Shown: positions 1-12,367 of the stretch, piece by piece
Layout: every line of letters starts with the position of its first letter
How positions within the stretch are numbered: position 1 is the first letter of the stretch
NCBI GenBank assembly: GCA_015350385.1
Contig: WNKI01000001.1
Location: forward strand, 12,149,329-12,213,328
Length of the DNA stretch: 64,000 bases
Reading direction: 5' to 3'
Source: Aculops lycopersici
Lineage: Eukaryota; Arthropoda; Arachnida; Trombidiformes; Eriophyidae
The notes under the pieces: model-generated
What the model was told of the DNA's origin: nothing
Seen by the model: only the letters and a program-made list of their open reading frames with translations
Databases searched by the model: none
Made by a program: the position numbers and the translations under genes

Positions 1-375
1 CATTCGGGAGTCTTCGGGCTGAGAACAGTTGGATGTAAAACCAGCTTGCCAAGTTCCTTGTCCTCGAGACTTAGCATCGAGGGGTTGACGGCGTATAATT
101 TTATCTTGAGCACAGGCAGCGGGTGGTTGGTTGTGAAGTCGCCTTGTGTGTCCCACAATGGCTTCTTGGCTTGCACATGTTCCGTTTGCAACCGCTCGCT
201 GCCCTCTATTTCCATGGTGCAGTAGATTTCCCGCGTCGGCGCTAGGTGACGCAACCCGCGGACCTCCATCACGATAACCTCCACGTTGAAGGTGAGCACA
301 ACATCCAGTTTAGTTAGCGTTGGTTCGCTTGGGTGGCTCTCGACGAGACCATCGCGATTCAGCGACGCTTGAGCC
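1..375 (-). CDS. Cadps: CADPS (CAPS/UNC-31) exon 2, C2 domain, partial
   Basis: On the minus strand this exon opens after a CAG-type acceptor (AG at 377-376) and reads in frame to the window edge, so its 3' end is missing. The translation contains VEVIVMEVRGLRHLAP, YCTMEIEGSERLQT, LWDTQGDFTTNHPLPVLKIKL and LEDKELGKLVLHPT, which follow the C2 domain of calcium-dependent activator protein for secretion closely. CADPS primes dense-core vesicles for exocytosis on the plasma membrane and at synapses. The first base completes the AGG codon left split (phase 2) by the exon ending at 14822, so the two exons join in frame as YNSR-AQASLNR. Known CADPS proteins have the same order: helical N-terminal region, then C2, then PH and MUN domains, the last two lying outside this window. 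The family assignment is secure. That no small exon lies between the two is inferred from phase only. Confidence 0.9.
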
Positions 376-3300
376 CTTTGCGTTTGCGAGAAAAGAGTTG
401 GTATCGTTTCATTTCATTTCATTTAGGTGGCCAAGTGGTTGGATAGTTTTTGTTAAAGAGAAAGGAGGTAGAGGGAAAATCACGGTTAGCTAGAGAAGTC
501 CATTGTGTGTCCCTATCCTTTCATTAGGTCAGCTTTTAGTTGGTTGTGTTTAGATTTTAGCTTGAGTTTTAGTTGACGGCATTCAACTTGGGGAGATTGG
601 GGAAAAGAAGAGCAAGAGAGAAGGAGCAGAGAACGAAAGAGTTTGTTGCGTCGCCGACTTCCGGTGCACATTAACGCCGACCAGGATTTGGCCACTTCCG
701 GCCACCAGGCATCGAGCGCACCTCTTAGCTCAGCCACCGGTCAAGGTAGTCGTAGGGAAGGGGTAAGGCAGAAGTGAGAAGTGAGAGTAAGAAAAAAGGG
801 GGACGTGCACTTGACTCTCTGCATCCCTTTGCCTCTTCCTCCATTCCAAAGCAAGCGCACCGGTAAGCCTGTGCGGCAGGAAGTTGGGGCCTAAGGGGCG
901 GCGAGGCAAGTTGAGCGGAAGTTGTTAAGAGTTTTGACAGATAGACAGTTTTAGTGGCTGCAGCTTGCGACTGGCCGCCGACACTCGAGTGCCACTTGTC
1001 CAACTTGCTGCAAACTCCTTAGTGAAGTGCAAGTTCCAAAAGTGCAGAGGCGAAGAAAGAGAAGGGCACGCAAATTGTCGTCTCGTTTGCTCACGGATTG
1101 AGCCTCTTCCGCATGGCAGTCGCGGTGATCGTAGTAGTGGTCGTGGTCGTCAGCGTGTTGGGCTCAGTTGCACCGTAATGGCTTCCAGCGGCGCCAAAGT
1201 CGTCGCCTGCCTGTCAGCTCAAACAATCCGACTCGCCGGTTGGCTGTTGGCGCCCAAGTATGCGGCTTACCTTCAAGTGGTTGGCCTATTGGTCGGATGA
1301 CTGAGAGGCAGCCGGACGCCTGGTTTCACAACTCCAACGACTCAGCGGCCAACTAAACTGGCGACTGAACTTGGAATGGCAGTTTAGTGGCAGCCGTCAG
1401 TCGTTCAGCAAGGCAAAGTTGAAGTTGAATCAGAGCATAGGGAGTTTCAAACGTCGAGCAAACACAAAGCACACAACTGAGAGGACGGCGAGATTATCGG
1501 AGGGTCTGGCTGACAGAGGAGGGGAAGCCGTTGGCCGGAAGTCCTCGAAGCGCACACCTCGAAAATGAGCGGCCAGCTAGCTAGCTTAGCATTCTAGTGA
1601 GATCAATAGCAGAGTGAAGTTAAGTTTCATGGTCGAGTTTAGCGAAACTTACGCTATTTTTCCGAAACTCGATAGGCTGCTGAATGTTAGCGACCAAAGC
1701 GGCTGCTGGGCGCGCGACAACAGGAAGCTGGACACGGGATACCTGCGCTTGTCGAGCTCGCCAGCAGCAGGCGGCCGCCGACCGGTAAGCTTCTGCTTGC
1801 TCGAGAGCGCTAGCTGACTAGGTGGGCGTGTCGGGTGGGTTTGCCGAACGGGAGAGTTTGTGTATGCAGGGGTTGGGGTCGAGTTGCGTGGGCGCGCAGG
1901 TGGTTGGTTTCCAATGCAGCGCATCGGTGTGCAATACATTACATTGCAGCCGACGATGGCAGGCAAGTATCGTTGGCGATTGCAAGTTTTGTTTAGCGCA
2001 CATATCGGCAGTAGTATCCCGCAAACCAAGGAGATCCAATGGGAGCAAGCAAATGGCAAATGATGAACCAAAAAAGTCGCAGCATTTCACGGCCCAAAAG
2101 ATTTCATTGGTCGCCGAGTTTTCCGATGAATTGCACATTAGAATGTTGTTTGGGTTAGGCGCGTAGTTTGCATTTCGTTTTGCGAGTTCATCGCCGCGTT
2201 AGTTTGTTTGCTCCGACATTTGGGGCGGTTCGTTTGGTCCAATGGATTTGAGATCCGGGATTCGGGTTTCGTTGGTTCGGTTGGTTTTATTTGTGTTGGA
2301 TTGTGTAGTTGCGAGGCGCCGGGGAAGTTGGAAAAAGTAACGGCGAAGGAAGGCAAGTCATTTGGCGTTTTGTTTCCAAAATGATTTGTTTAGTTTGCGA
2401 TTGTGTTTTTTGCGTAAAGCCATGCGAGTTAGCCAACAATTTTGAGTCGCCAGCGGCCAGACACACACATATACAGAGAAAGAGAGAGCGAGACACACAC
2501 ACACACAAATTTATGGGGTGCCAGCGGATAGTTTGCGCGCAGGCACATAGCGACGAAAGTTCGAGGTGGTGCATAGAGATGCAACAGCCAGGAGAGAAAG
2601 AAGCACCAGCAAATTTCCAATTCAAATGAGCAAGTGGTCGTCGGCAGTGGCGAGTTTGCAGCCAGAGAAGAGGAGGTGGCAATATTCTCGGTTGATGATC
2701 ATGATATTTTCGTTGCATTGCGTTGCGTTCGATTCCCGTAGTGGTGGCATTTTGTCGAGATGGCGTCAGCGCAGAGGGCAAGCGAGCGACACAATTTTCA
2801 AGTTCACATGTCCAATTGGTCGGCGTCAACGTGGACGTCGTTGTGGTCGTTTTTGTTCGCGGAGTTTTTGTCGATGCAATTTAATGCAAGCGCCGGACGT
2901 TAGCAATCAGGCGGCAAAGCAGGCGGCACAAATTGAGCAGCAAGTTAGTTGCACGATTAGAGGTCCGCGTGAGTTTTTTCATACCCCAACAGCAGCAGCA
3001 CCAATGTTATATGTTGTGATGTTGTCGCCAGGTGAGTCAGTTTGTGGGTCCGCCAGTCAGCAAGTCGATCGGTCCGTCGGTTTTGCAAGTGGCCAGTGGC
3101 AAGTGCACGGCCAGTTGGAAAGGGGACGGCGACGGCGACGACGGATGGAACGTGATGGGCGGCCGTTTGGGCGGCGGTCACGTCGATCGATGTCGAGTCG
3201 GACATTCGGTTTGGTACGATCGTGTGTTGGTGTATACGTGCATGTGTTGTTTTTGTCGGGAGGTGGGCGTGGCGGGATTTAACAGTCAGGTGTAAGGAGT

Positions 3301-3703
3301 TTGGGGTTAGCGGGTTGGTGACGGATAACTGAGAAGAATTGTTTGGGGGCGTGTCAGTGGAAGGTCCTCGTCTCTGGTTCTCGCTCCAGGTTTCGGGTGA
3401 CACCTAGTTCGAGTTGGAGGGAATAATCGGCAATAATCTATCGGGTGTCACGAGTTGTGAGTCGCAGTTGCGATGCCAATTTCGGTGGAAATCGTTAGCT
3501 TGCCAGTTTAGTTGGCGAGCGAAAAGGCAAGTTAGCTGGTCGTTCGGTCGAGTTTCTCTTTCAGCCAGCTGAGAGCGAGTCTCCCATTTGACCAGCTCGA
3601 TTTTATTGCTTGTCGGGTGGAGTTGGCGTGTTTTGTTAGCAGGAGAAACGGGGAAATAGCCTCGTGCTCTTTTCGGCCTCACCGAATTCGCCACCTCCAC
3701 CAA

Positions 3704-3728
3704 AGAGAGAGAGAGAGAGAGAGAGAGA
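3704..3728. repeat. (GA)n microsatellite
   Basis: Uninterrupted GA dinucleotide run inside the CADPS intron. Confidence 0.95.
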
Positions 3729-6700
3729 TTGAGGCGGCAACTCGATCTCGCCGGCCATCGAACAAAATCTAAGGGAAACTAAACTTAGTATAGCAAAAAT
3801 TCAGACACATAGAGCAGCGCATTTCAAGCTTCGATTTGGTGGAGGAAAGAGGAAAAACACACCTAAGCTGAGTACGCGGAAGGGCAAAATTGCTATTGAT
3901 GTAAATGCCGACCACCGAGATACGAGGTGCGCAATTTGAATGCACTCGGCGACGGCGGCGTTGGCATTCGAATTGAAGTGGCGCTCTCGGCGGTCAAGTT
4001 GTACTTTTACGTCGATGGCAACAATAACTCGAACGCCACAAACGAGATTAACCTTCTGAACGGCCGACTATTTATTTTGCTGGGGCCAACAGGAGCCAGC
4101 GGCGTTTGCCGATCTCAACTTATCGCGCCGCAGCCGTCATGTAGCCAGTCGAGCCTCGACATATCCCCGTTGTCGGCGCTTAACGTCGAGCGACTTGGTA
4201 GAGTGAGGCGAGCACAACCACAAAGCTCGACGCCTCCTACCCAGCAGCAACCTCCTCTCAAACTCGGCGAGTTTGCCCAAAACGAGTTAGCTCGCTGACC
4301 TCGAAGACCAGCTATGGCCACCATGCTCCGGCACAACTTGACTCGGGCCACATCTGGCGCCTCGAGTTGGGTTTCCGACATATAAGTGGGTTGCCCTGCG
4401 AGTTGGCCGATAAGTCGCGACTCGATTAGTGGCCGGCGCACCGGAAGTGTGCTTGCCAACTCGTAGGAAAAGGAGGAGGAAAGATTAGCAATGGCCACCA
4501 CGAGCACAGGTCAGCAGGCAGCGATCACGCTGCCTGCCACTGCATCGGCGGCACGAGCTGGACACAGTGGCTGTCGTTTTTGTTGTGTGCGCGCGCTGCC
4601 CTTCACTTGGCATGTAATTGGGCCTCTCAGGTGGTTGCTCGGTGGTTGCGATAATAGTTGTGTTGTCCCGTGTATCCGTTTCCGCTGCTATGACTTGTCC
4701 CCTTCCCCTCATCTCGCGGCGACAGACGAGTGGACGATGATCGAGTCAGCGGCTCGAGAGTCCGAAGCGCAGAGTTGGAAGCGGGAGGCAAGGGAAAAAA
4801 GATAGAGCGAGGAGAGACGCGAAAGACAATGCAAGTGAACAACATGAAAAGAGAAAAGGATTCGGCGAGCAAGAGTTGGCATGTGAAAGTCACGCGCACC
4901 TAGAGGACAAGCGCTCGTTTATCGCAGCTTGTGACCTTGTTGTTGTCCGTCTTTTTCTTCATGTAACTCTGTTCAAAAATTAATCTGCCACACGCGCTGC
5001 CATCGCGCCGGAGATCGCCTTTTTCCTCTGCATCAAAAGAGCAATTCACTCTTGCTCCTCGCTCGCTTTTGCTAAAAAGGCACCTTCTTTGCTGGCCGAC
5101 TTTCTGAAGTTCAACTCACGCTCATAATTCGGCTCTGTCTCAGCGTTCGACAATTTTTATTCGTATACCAGAGAATTGCAACTCTTTTTGGCCCAGCTTG
5201 TCGTCATGGAAACACCACGACGACAACTTCGCTGGGCGCCGAGATCCGATTGATGGCGGCCATCAGTAGGCGGCTCCCGTTAGTTTAGGGAGGCCATCGT
5301 GCAAACTAGAACATTTCACGTTCTCTCTTTCTCTGGCCGTTTCGTCGCCACTGCCATCAATCGAACAGCCAGTTTTGAGTCACCAATGGCCAGCTGGCTG
5401 GTTAGCGAGGAAGCAGCTAGCTTGTAAGTTGGTCGACTGGAAAGCAAGCGAGTTGGCTGCTCGTTGTGCGCAGCAACGATAAAGGTTCTTGCGAGCTCGT
5501 TAATGGGCCGACTCGGCCGAACTCGTCATTGCTCGTCGTCGTCGTCATCGTTTGCCTTCGCAGCTTCCACTACTTTTTCAGCCGCTACTCGCGCCGCCGC
5601 ACGTTAGCGTTGCGGGCGCATAGGGTCGTTCGCTTCTCGCTCATTGCCTCCAACGTGAGCAGCTGAGGAGTTTGTAAGAGATAATTTATAGTTTATTTCG
5701 CGCGGCTATCGGCCGCCAGCCTTCTGCTTGCCTCTAGCCGCCTGCTTGCTTGCATGCTACTAGAAAACCAACAACCACCGGCTCACTTATGAGCTCATCT
5801 CATCTCATCGCGGGCGAGCGAGCGACTGCTCACAAAACTCTCGACGTGTCGCCGCGCGCTTAAGGGGCCACTTTCTTTCTGCGGGCGCCGGCTTGGCTCT
5901 TTTGCGCAATTAGTGCGCCCGCAGATGCAGCCGATGAGCAAATGCAACGCACGCACTTGCTTCTTTGGAAGCCTGAAATTAAACTGCCAAGACTGGCGCC
6001 GTGGGAGAACACAATTTTCTGCGGCCAGAGCGCATTAATATTGGTGCCGCAGCAATAATAAAATCAACCTACAAGAGACTGAGCCCGAGCCCTTTGCTCC
6101 AGTCTCGCCTTTCTCTTAGGGTTTTTCGTCTGCAGCTAGCCAGCTTGCCACAGACGTCGACTGGCTAGCTGGCTCAAGTTGTGCGCCGACTGGAGCACAC
6201 AGACGAGCCAAAACTCGGGGATTCCGCTAGAGATTGATCATCTGGATTTCGAGTTATGCATCCGCCGTTAATACTGTTGCGACGTCGAGAGCGGCAAGGG
6301 CACCGTTGCAGCCAGGAACTCGATGAATCTCGCCTACATGGTAAGTGATGCGCTCTGCTGCAACCACCACCACTACCGTTGCCAATGCCACTGCCACAAC
6401 CACTTCCTCTACCGCCTAGAATGATGGTGATAATCAGCTCGCTGTTGCTGGTAATAACACTAACTGCCACTATACGCAGTTCTGATTGTGAGATCTCGAT
6501 AAACAGACCAGCAGCAGATTGTGTGTTTCTCGTGGATAGAAGGTAAAATTACCTTGAATGGGATGAGGAGCATTAAACTGGCTGGCGCCCAACTATCGTT
6601 TGCTAGCCAATTTGCCTCGGACTAATTGCTGCAAGAACTAATCCTCCCAGCAAAAGCGAGGCATTAGGCGGGAAAGGTGAGTGTCCGCGTTGGCGGATCA

Positions 6701-6923
6701 AGTGTCGCTCGATTGGACTGGCCAGTGGTCACTCGACGGCCAGCTAACCAACTAGCTATTTGCCTAGTGGCCGGTCAACTTCTCTTCCAATTCCTCTATT
6801 GATGACAACATCTACTTTCAGCTTACCGTCTACTCGGCCTGCCTGCTCTTAATTGAATCATTCGGAGGAAACAAACTGCTACACCCTCTGACCGGTCGGC
6901 CAGCAAAGGCACCTTCTCCCCCA

Positions 6924-6945
6924 CTCTCTCTCTCTCTCTCTCTCT
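6924..6945. repeat. (CT)n microsatellite
   Basis: CT dinucleotide run inside the CADPS intron. Confidence 0.95.
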
Positions 6946-9307
6946 AAGTCGCGACAAACTAACGAGTTGAGCTCAGTCAGTTGAGCTGCTCACTACAATT
7001 TTAGTTGAGCTGTCCCAGGCGGGCAATCGGTTGGTTAGGGTGGCAATTGATACCAGTGAAGTTGAAGAAATGGCAGTCAGAGTTGAGCGTCCACATGACG
7101 CAACGTGTAATTGGTGCCCTGAGGCCGGCTTCTATTTGAGAGACCGCGACGGAGACAAAAGCTGGTGCAATATGCTGCCAATTTTACGCTAGACTCCATT
7201 GAAAGGCCAACATGGCGCCAGCTAGCTAGCCAGCCAAAGAGAGTAGAGGAGCAAGTTGGCTGATAGCAATTGGCGGCTTATCAGCGCGCCTGTCAATGAT
7301 GTTGTACAACTACGACGACGGTGACAACAAAACTACTACGAGAAGCACGAGCGTCGAGATGATGGTAATAATAATAATAATTCCCACACCCAGAACTTTG
7401 GCGCCTGTCAAGAGTTTTGGGTTCGCCACTTGGGAGCAAAACTCTAGCCGCTTGCTCTCTGTCACTTTGGCAAGCTAGCTAAGTAACTTGCGGAGGCCAC
7501 TCTCTCTTAATACCAGAGAGATCGCTGTTTTTGCTGCTAGACATGGGTACAAGAGAATGATGACACCCTCTGCACGATTCACCGGAAGAAAGGGGAGAGG
7601 AGAACGGGCGACGACAACTCAACTCCTTGAGCCGGAAGTCGCGCGACTTAACTTCTAGCGACGTGCTTAGGCAACGCAACCGCGAGGATGTGGCGGCCAA
7701 TAAAGTTGATTGATCGGATCAATGGCTTCTATTTAGAAAAAGACGAGATGCTGCCGCAACGTGAAACCAACTCTCGTTTCTCGCATTTACCGCATCGTGG
7801 CGCCTCGGTAGTTTGCAAAGTGGCACATTCTCGCGGTGTAAGCCGAGAGCGTCCATCGCTCGTGTGTAAGTTGAATCGAAATTTCCTCCCACTACCATTG
7901 AGCCGAAGATATCGATCGACTTGTTCCTAAGGCTCGTCGTTTTCCTCGCTCGCCGGAAGTTGCGGCCGCCTATTCGGTTGGTGAGAGCGAGTTTCGCTCC
8001 AAGTTTAACGTTGGACTAGAATTTCGGCATTAGCTATTCGTAGCAAGAGTAGCAATAGTAGTAGTAGTAGCAGCAGCCGCAGTAGTAGTGACTTTACGTC
8101 GAAGTGAACGAAACTGGCTTTTAGTTTGAGTTAGCTGAATGGTAGTGTTACATTTGGCTTGCTATTATTGTTATTATTATTACTCGCGCCTCCATATCTT
8201 CGAGTTGCATCTCAATTTACAACGCGCACGAGAGACTCTCTCTGTCCTCTTATGCACTCTTATCTCGCCACTCGACCACTAGACTGTTTCCAAATTGCGA
8301 GCTTATACCAAAAGTCCGGCCAACGAACGACTGGTTGACTTGCCACCAGTGGCGAGCTAGTTGCTTAAAAAGAGCAACAAGAGAATCTTGCTAAGCTGGC
8401 TAGTTGGTACTCTTCCGTATTCGGAAGAACCTATGCAGAGAGGCGAGAGGCAAGAGCAAGAGACGGCGGCGGCCAATGAGCCGAGTTGATGGATTGATTG
8501 GCTCGCTTGGCAGCGTTCGGTTTGTGGCGCTAGTAAGCGGCAAGTCGATCGCTCGACTGGCCATCGACTGGTAAGACGACGATGAGCAGCACAACTACTT
8601 TACTGCAGATGACTACGAGGACGAGGAGGAGGACGGCGATGACAAGTGCAGCCGCATCGCAGACTCGAGCCTCAGTTTGACCATCCATCAGCTTCTGTTT
8701 GTGAAACCGGATTAGTGATCGCTAGTTGAGTGGCGCAATGCGAATGTTCAAAGCAGCTGACTACTATTCCACAGAACGAGCGAGACCACCGAGCTGCAAC
8801 GCGGTAATGTGGAGCCGATAGATTCAGGCGCCAACTGGGACCTGTCGGCCAGCTTATTGAATCACGAGCTCTCAGAACCGATCGCTCGTCGGCCGGCTAA
8901 TCGGAGTGGAGATTTCCGTTTATGCGGCCAGCAAAGAGAGAAAGAGAGGGACTAGGTTGACTTGATGCGGCGAGATCAACGGCAACTCGATTGCACGTTC
9001 GCTGGAAAGCTCATTTAAATAAGCAATTTGATTGAATTCCATCAGAAGCTTTGGTAGTTTTATTTGGTTAGCCAGTCAGAGAATCGGCCAACTAATTGTC
9101 TCCAACCCAAAGCCTCCAAGGAACACACACACAAATTCAGTGTTGTTGCAAGCACCGAAAAGTAGTCTACTGTTTTGATCGAACTTGCAAACAAATCAGC
9201 CGGAACCTCAGGGCTGGCAAATGAGGGAATCAATGAGGCGACCGCATGAGACCAGATCTAGCGGCGGTTTAGGTTGCATTAGTTTGCTTTAGTTCAGTTT
9301 AGTATTT

Positions 9308-9396
9308 AGTAGAAGTAAAAGTAGAAGTAGGAGTAGGAGTAGAAGTAGAAGTAGAAGTAGTAGTAGTAGTAGTAGTAGTGGTAGTGGTAGTGGTAG
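9308..9396. repeat. (TAG/AAG/TGG)n trinucleotide repeat
   Basis: About 90 bp of degenerate trinucleotides (GTA-GAA, then GTA, then GTA-GTG units). It produces an open frame of Thr/Ser on the minus strand, which is a repeat artefact and not a gene. Confidence 0.9.
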
Positions 9397-11847
9397 ATAC
9401 TAGCAAAAAACACAGAGACAAGCGAGGCGGACGAATGACAGGAGGCGGCAGTGTAATTTTATGCACCAAGTTGCTCAGCAGCCAGTAGTAATAGTAGCAG
9501 CCAATGAACTTTGCCGACGCCACGTCGAGGTGATTGGCTGACGACTACCAGCTCGCTAGTGCTTGTGCTGCCACTACAACTATAGCCACTGTGGACAACG
9601 TGACGGTCACCAAATGCAACGACTAGATGCCGACAGCCAAAGAGGAAAACCCATTTTAATCGCCACCGAGGCCAAGTGAGCATGCAACTTCCTGTCTGGA
9701 TGTTTGGCTAGCTGAATGTCGGCAATGGGAGAATTGGATTGGAGTCTTTATATCACTCGCTCGTCGGATCATAACATGAGCTTGGCAAGTGCTCATGAGA
9801 CACGACAACAAATGGTCGTCCGTCGCGAGAGTGACTGACTAGGACGACTTCGGGCAGGACGACGAAGCAAGAACAACAAACGACAATCAAATACAATGGC
9901 TCAGGCCACTCACTGACTGGCATAGAGTGAGTGAGATAGCGACGGGTGCTTCCGGCGGACGCATAAGCCGCTGGCTTTTTGTTCTCGCTCTCACTCTCAC
10001 TCTCTCTATTCTTGATTCCCGGTGTGCAATTCTATTGTAATACGAACAGAATGGGCCGCCATCTAATTATGCAGACGCAAGTCTAATTGACAAGCTGACC
10101 TAAAGGTCGGCGGTTCACTTGTTTGCTCGTCTCTTTTATCGTTTTTCTGTCACAACTCAATGCGCGCCTAGCGACTTGCAAGTAAAACAGAAAGCGAAAG
10201 GTTCGAGGGAGCAAGTAGAAGTTTGCTAAAATCGAAGCCCAAAGTTTGACGCTCGATTGGCGGCGACTATATGTGGCGGCCTATTGGGCCGAGCCGACGT
10301 AGCTTGCGAAGCTAAGAGCGCACTGTGAGCCCATTGCATCGACTCATGACCTTCTGACGAGAGACACAACGACGACAACCACCTCCCATCGGCGAAGTCC
10401 AAATGACCAGTGGAGCGAACGACATGCGCGCGAACCGCGCCACTGGCACAGATGAAGCCGGGGGTAGCGCATGTCTCGGCTGAGGACAAGCTTGTCTTTG
10501 AGATGGTATCTCACTGTAAGTTCCACAGTCGAAGGAGGCGTCGACTAGACGACGGAGATAGGAGAAATGCGACCACCTGAGCAAATCAAATTTAACTAGC
10601 GCACCACATGGAGCGCGAAATCTGATTTCTAGTCGACGTCTAGTGGACCAGTTAGTCTAGTTGGTGGCCAGACTAACTGGGCGAGATTCTCCCCGCCAGC
10701 CCATCTGATGGCCATTCAATCGACTGTTGTGCACAGGTTGTCGTTATTTCAACATCATTGGACAAGCAAGTAGTTTGTCATTAGAGCGCACAAAGTCGCG
10801 GACGACCCACCAAACAAGCAGCCGATGGGCCCAACAGGCAACGAGACTAGGCGGCCATTTGAACTCTCGCGTGCAAATTGAGGGGCCGAGTTGGCATTCC
10901 ATTGTGCTCGTCTCTCGCTTATCCCACCTCGTGGCGGCACATTCGTCCTTGTCAGCGAGGGATTGAGTGCCGATGTCAGCAATAGCAGCAGCAGTGGCAT
11001 CATAGTTGTCCCTATAAGCGTCTGCATCTTGCTTCATGATTGTCGCTCCGTTCATGATGCAACCGGAGAGCTCAAATATAACATCGACGGACTTACCTAG
11101 CGACTGATCAGTCGGTTGGTCGGTTCGCTTCGCTTGAATTCACCAAACACGAGGTCGCAAAAATCTTGGTCCAGTTCGCGTAGTTGGGGGATGCACCAAG
11201 AGTAGCATGCAACTGCTACACTCTCCCTTGGCAACAACAACTTCAGCTTGCCAACAACTAGCTTGGCGCCAAAAACCAACAAGCGACCTTTAAGCCAACC
11301 TTTAGCTCATGTTCATCATCGTCATTATTGTGCTCCTCAAGTCCCTTCCTAGTTGCCCTCTCATTTCCTCATTCCCATGGACACGCGAAGGATTCAAGCG
11401 GCGAGCAGCTTAAGTCTCCCTTAGATTAGCTGTTTCTTGATCTCCGTCGAAGCTGCTCCACTGATCGGCCGTCGAGCTACAACTTCCGGCAACAGAGGCG
11501 ATAGGACCCATCAACCAGATTGCGACCCACTTCCGCACCCACTAGCTTCCTCGGCCGCCCTCAGCTGCCTTCAGTGCGGCTCACACGACAACCCAAACCA
11601 AGTACTGGGCCATGTAGTGGACTTGGGCAGACCAAGGGCCACGAGCTAGTCGGCGAGACCCGGGGCGACTTGATTGATGGCCGCGCACGCAGAGCGAGCA
11701 GCAAAGAGGGGGACTCCTGACCAAGTGCCTATCTGTCGGCCTCTTCCTCCTCGTCGTCCTCCTCGTTTCTGTCTCTGATGTCGCTGGCTCCGTTGCCGTC
11801 GTCGTAGTGTCTTCCCGCTCTTTCCCTTTCCCATTCTCTCTCTCTCT

Positions 11848-12316
11848 NNNNNNNNNNNNNNNNNNNNNNNNNNNNNNNNNNNNNNNNNNNNNNNNNNNNN
11901 NNNNNNNNNNNNNNNNNNNNNNNNNNNNNNNNNNNNNNNNNNNNNNNNNNNNNNNNNNNNNNNNNNNNNNNNNNNNNNNNNNNNNNNNNNNNNNNNNNNN
12001 NNNNNNNNNNNNNNNNNNNNNNNNNNNNNNNNNNNNNNNNNNNNNNNNNNNNNNNNNNNNNNNNNNNNNNNNNNNNNNNNNNNNNNNNNNNNNNNNNNNN
12101 NNNNNNNNNNNNNNNNNNNNNNNNNNNNNNNNNNNNNNNNNNNNNNNNNNNNNNNNNNNNNNNNNNNNNNNNNNNNNNNNNNNNNNNNNNNNNNNNNNNN
12201 NNNNNNNNNNNNNNNNNNNNNNNNNNNNNNNNNNNNNNNNNNNNNNNNNNNNNNNNNNNNNNNNNNNNNNNNNNNNNNNNNNNNNNNNNNNNNNNNNNNN
12301 NNNNNNNNNNNNNNNN
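11848..12316. other. Assembly gap (469 N) flanked by CT repeats
   Basis: A run of 469 N. It is preceded by CT repeats (about 11836-11847) and followed by a (CT)n run to 12364. The true missing sequence is probably a longer CT/GA array or something the array prevented from assembling. Confidence 0.95.

Positions 12317-12318
<2 letters not shown>

Positions 12319-12364
<46 letters not shown>
12319..12364. repeat. (CT)n microsatellite at gap edge
   Basis: CT run directly downstream of the 469-N gap. The open frames spanning the gap on both strands are repeat plus N artefacts. Confidence 0.95.

Positions 12365-12367
<3 letters not shown>

Noticed and set aside
9299..9523. Thr-rich minus-strand frame
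   Set aside because: Translation of the TAG/AAG trinucleotide repeat.
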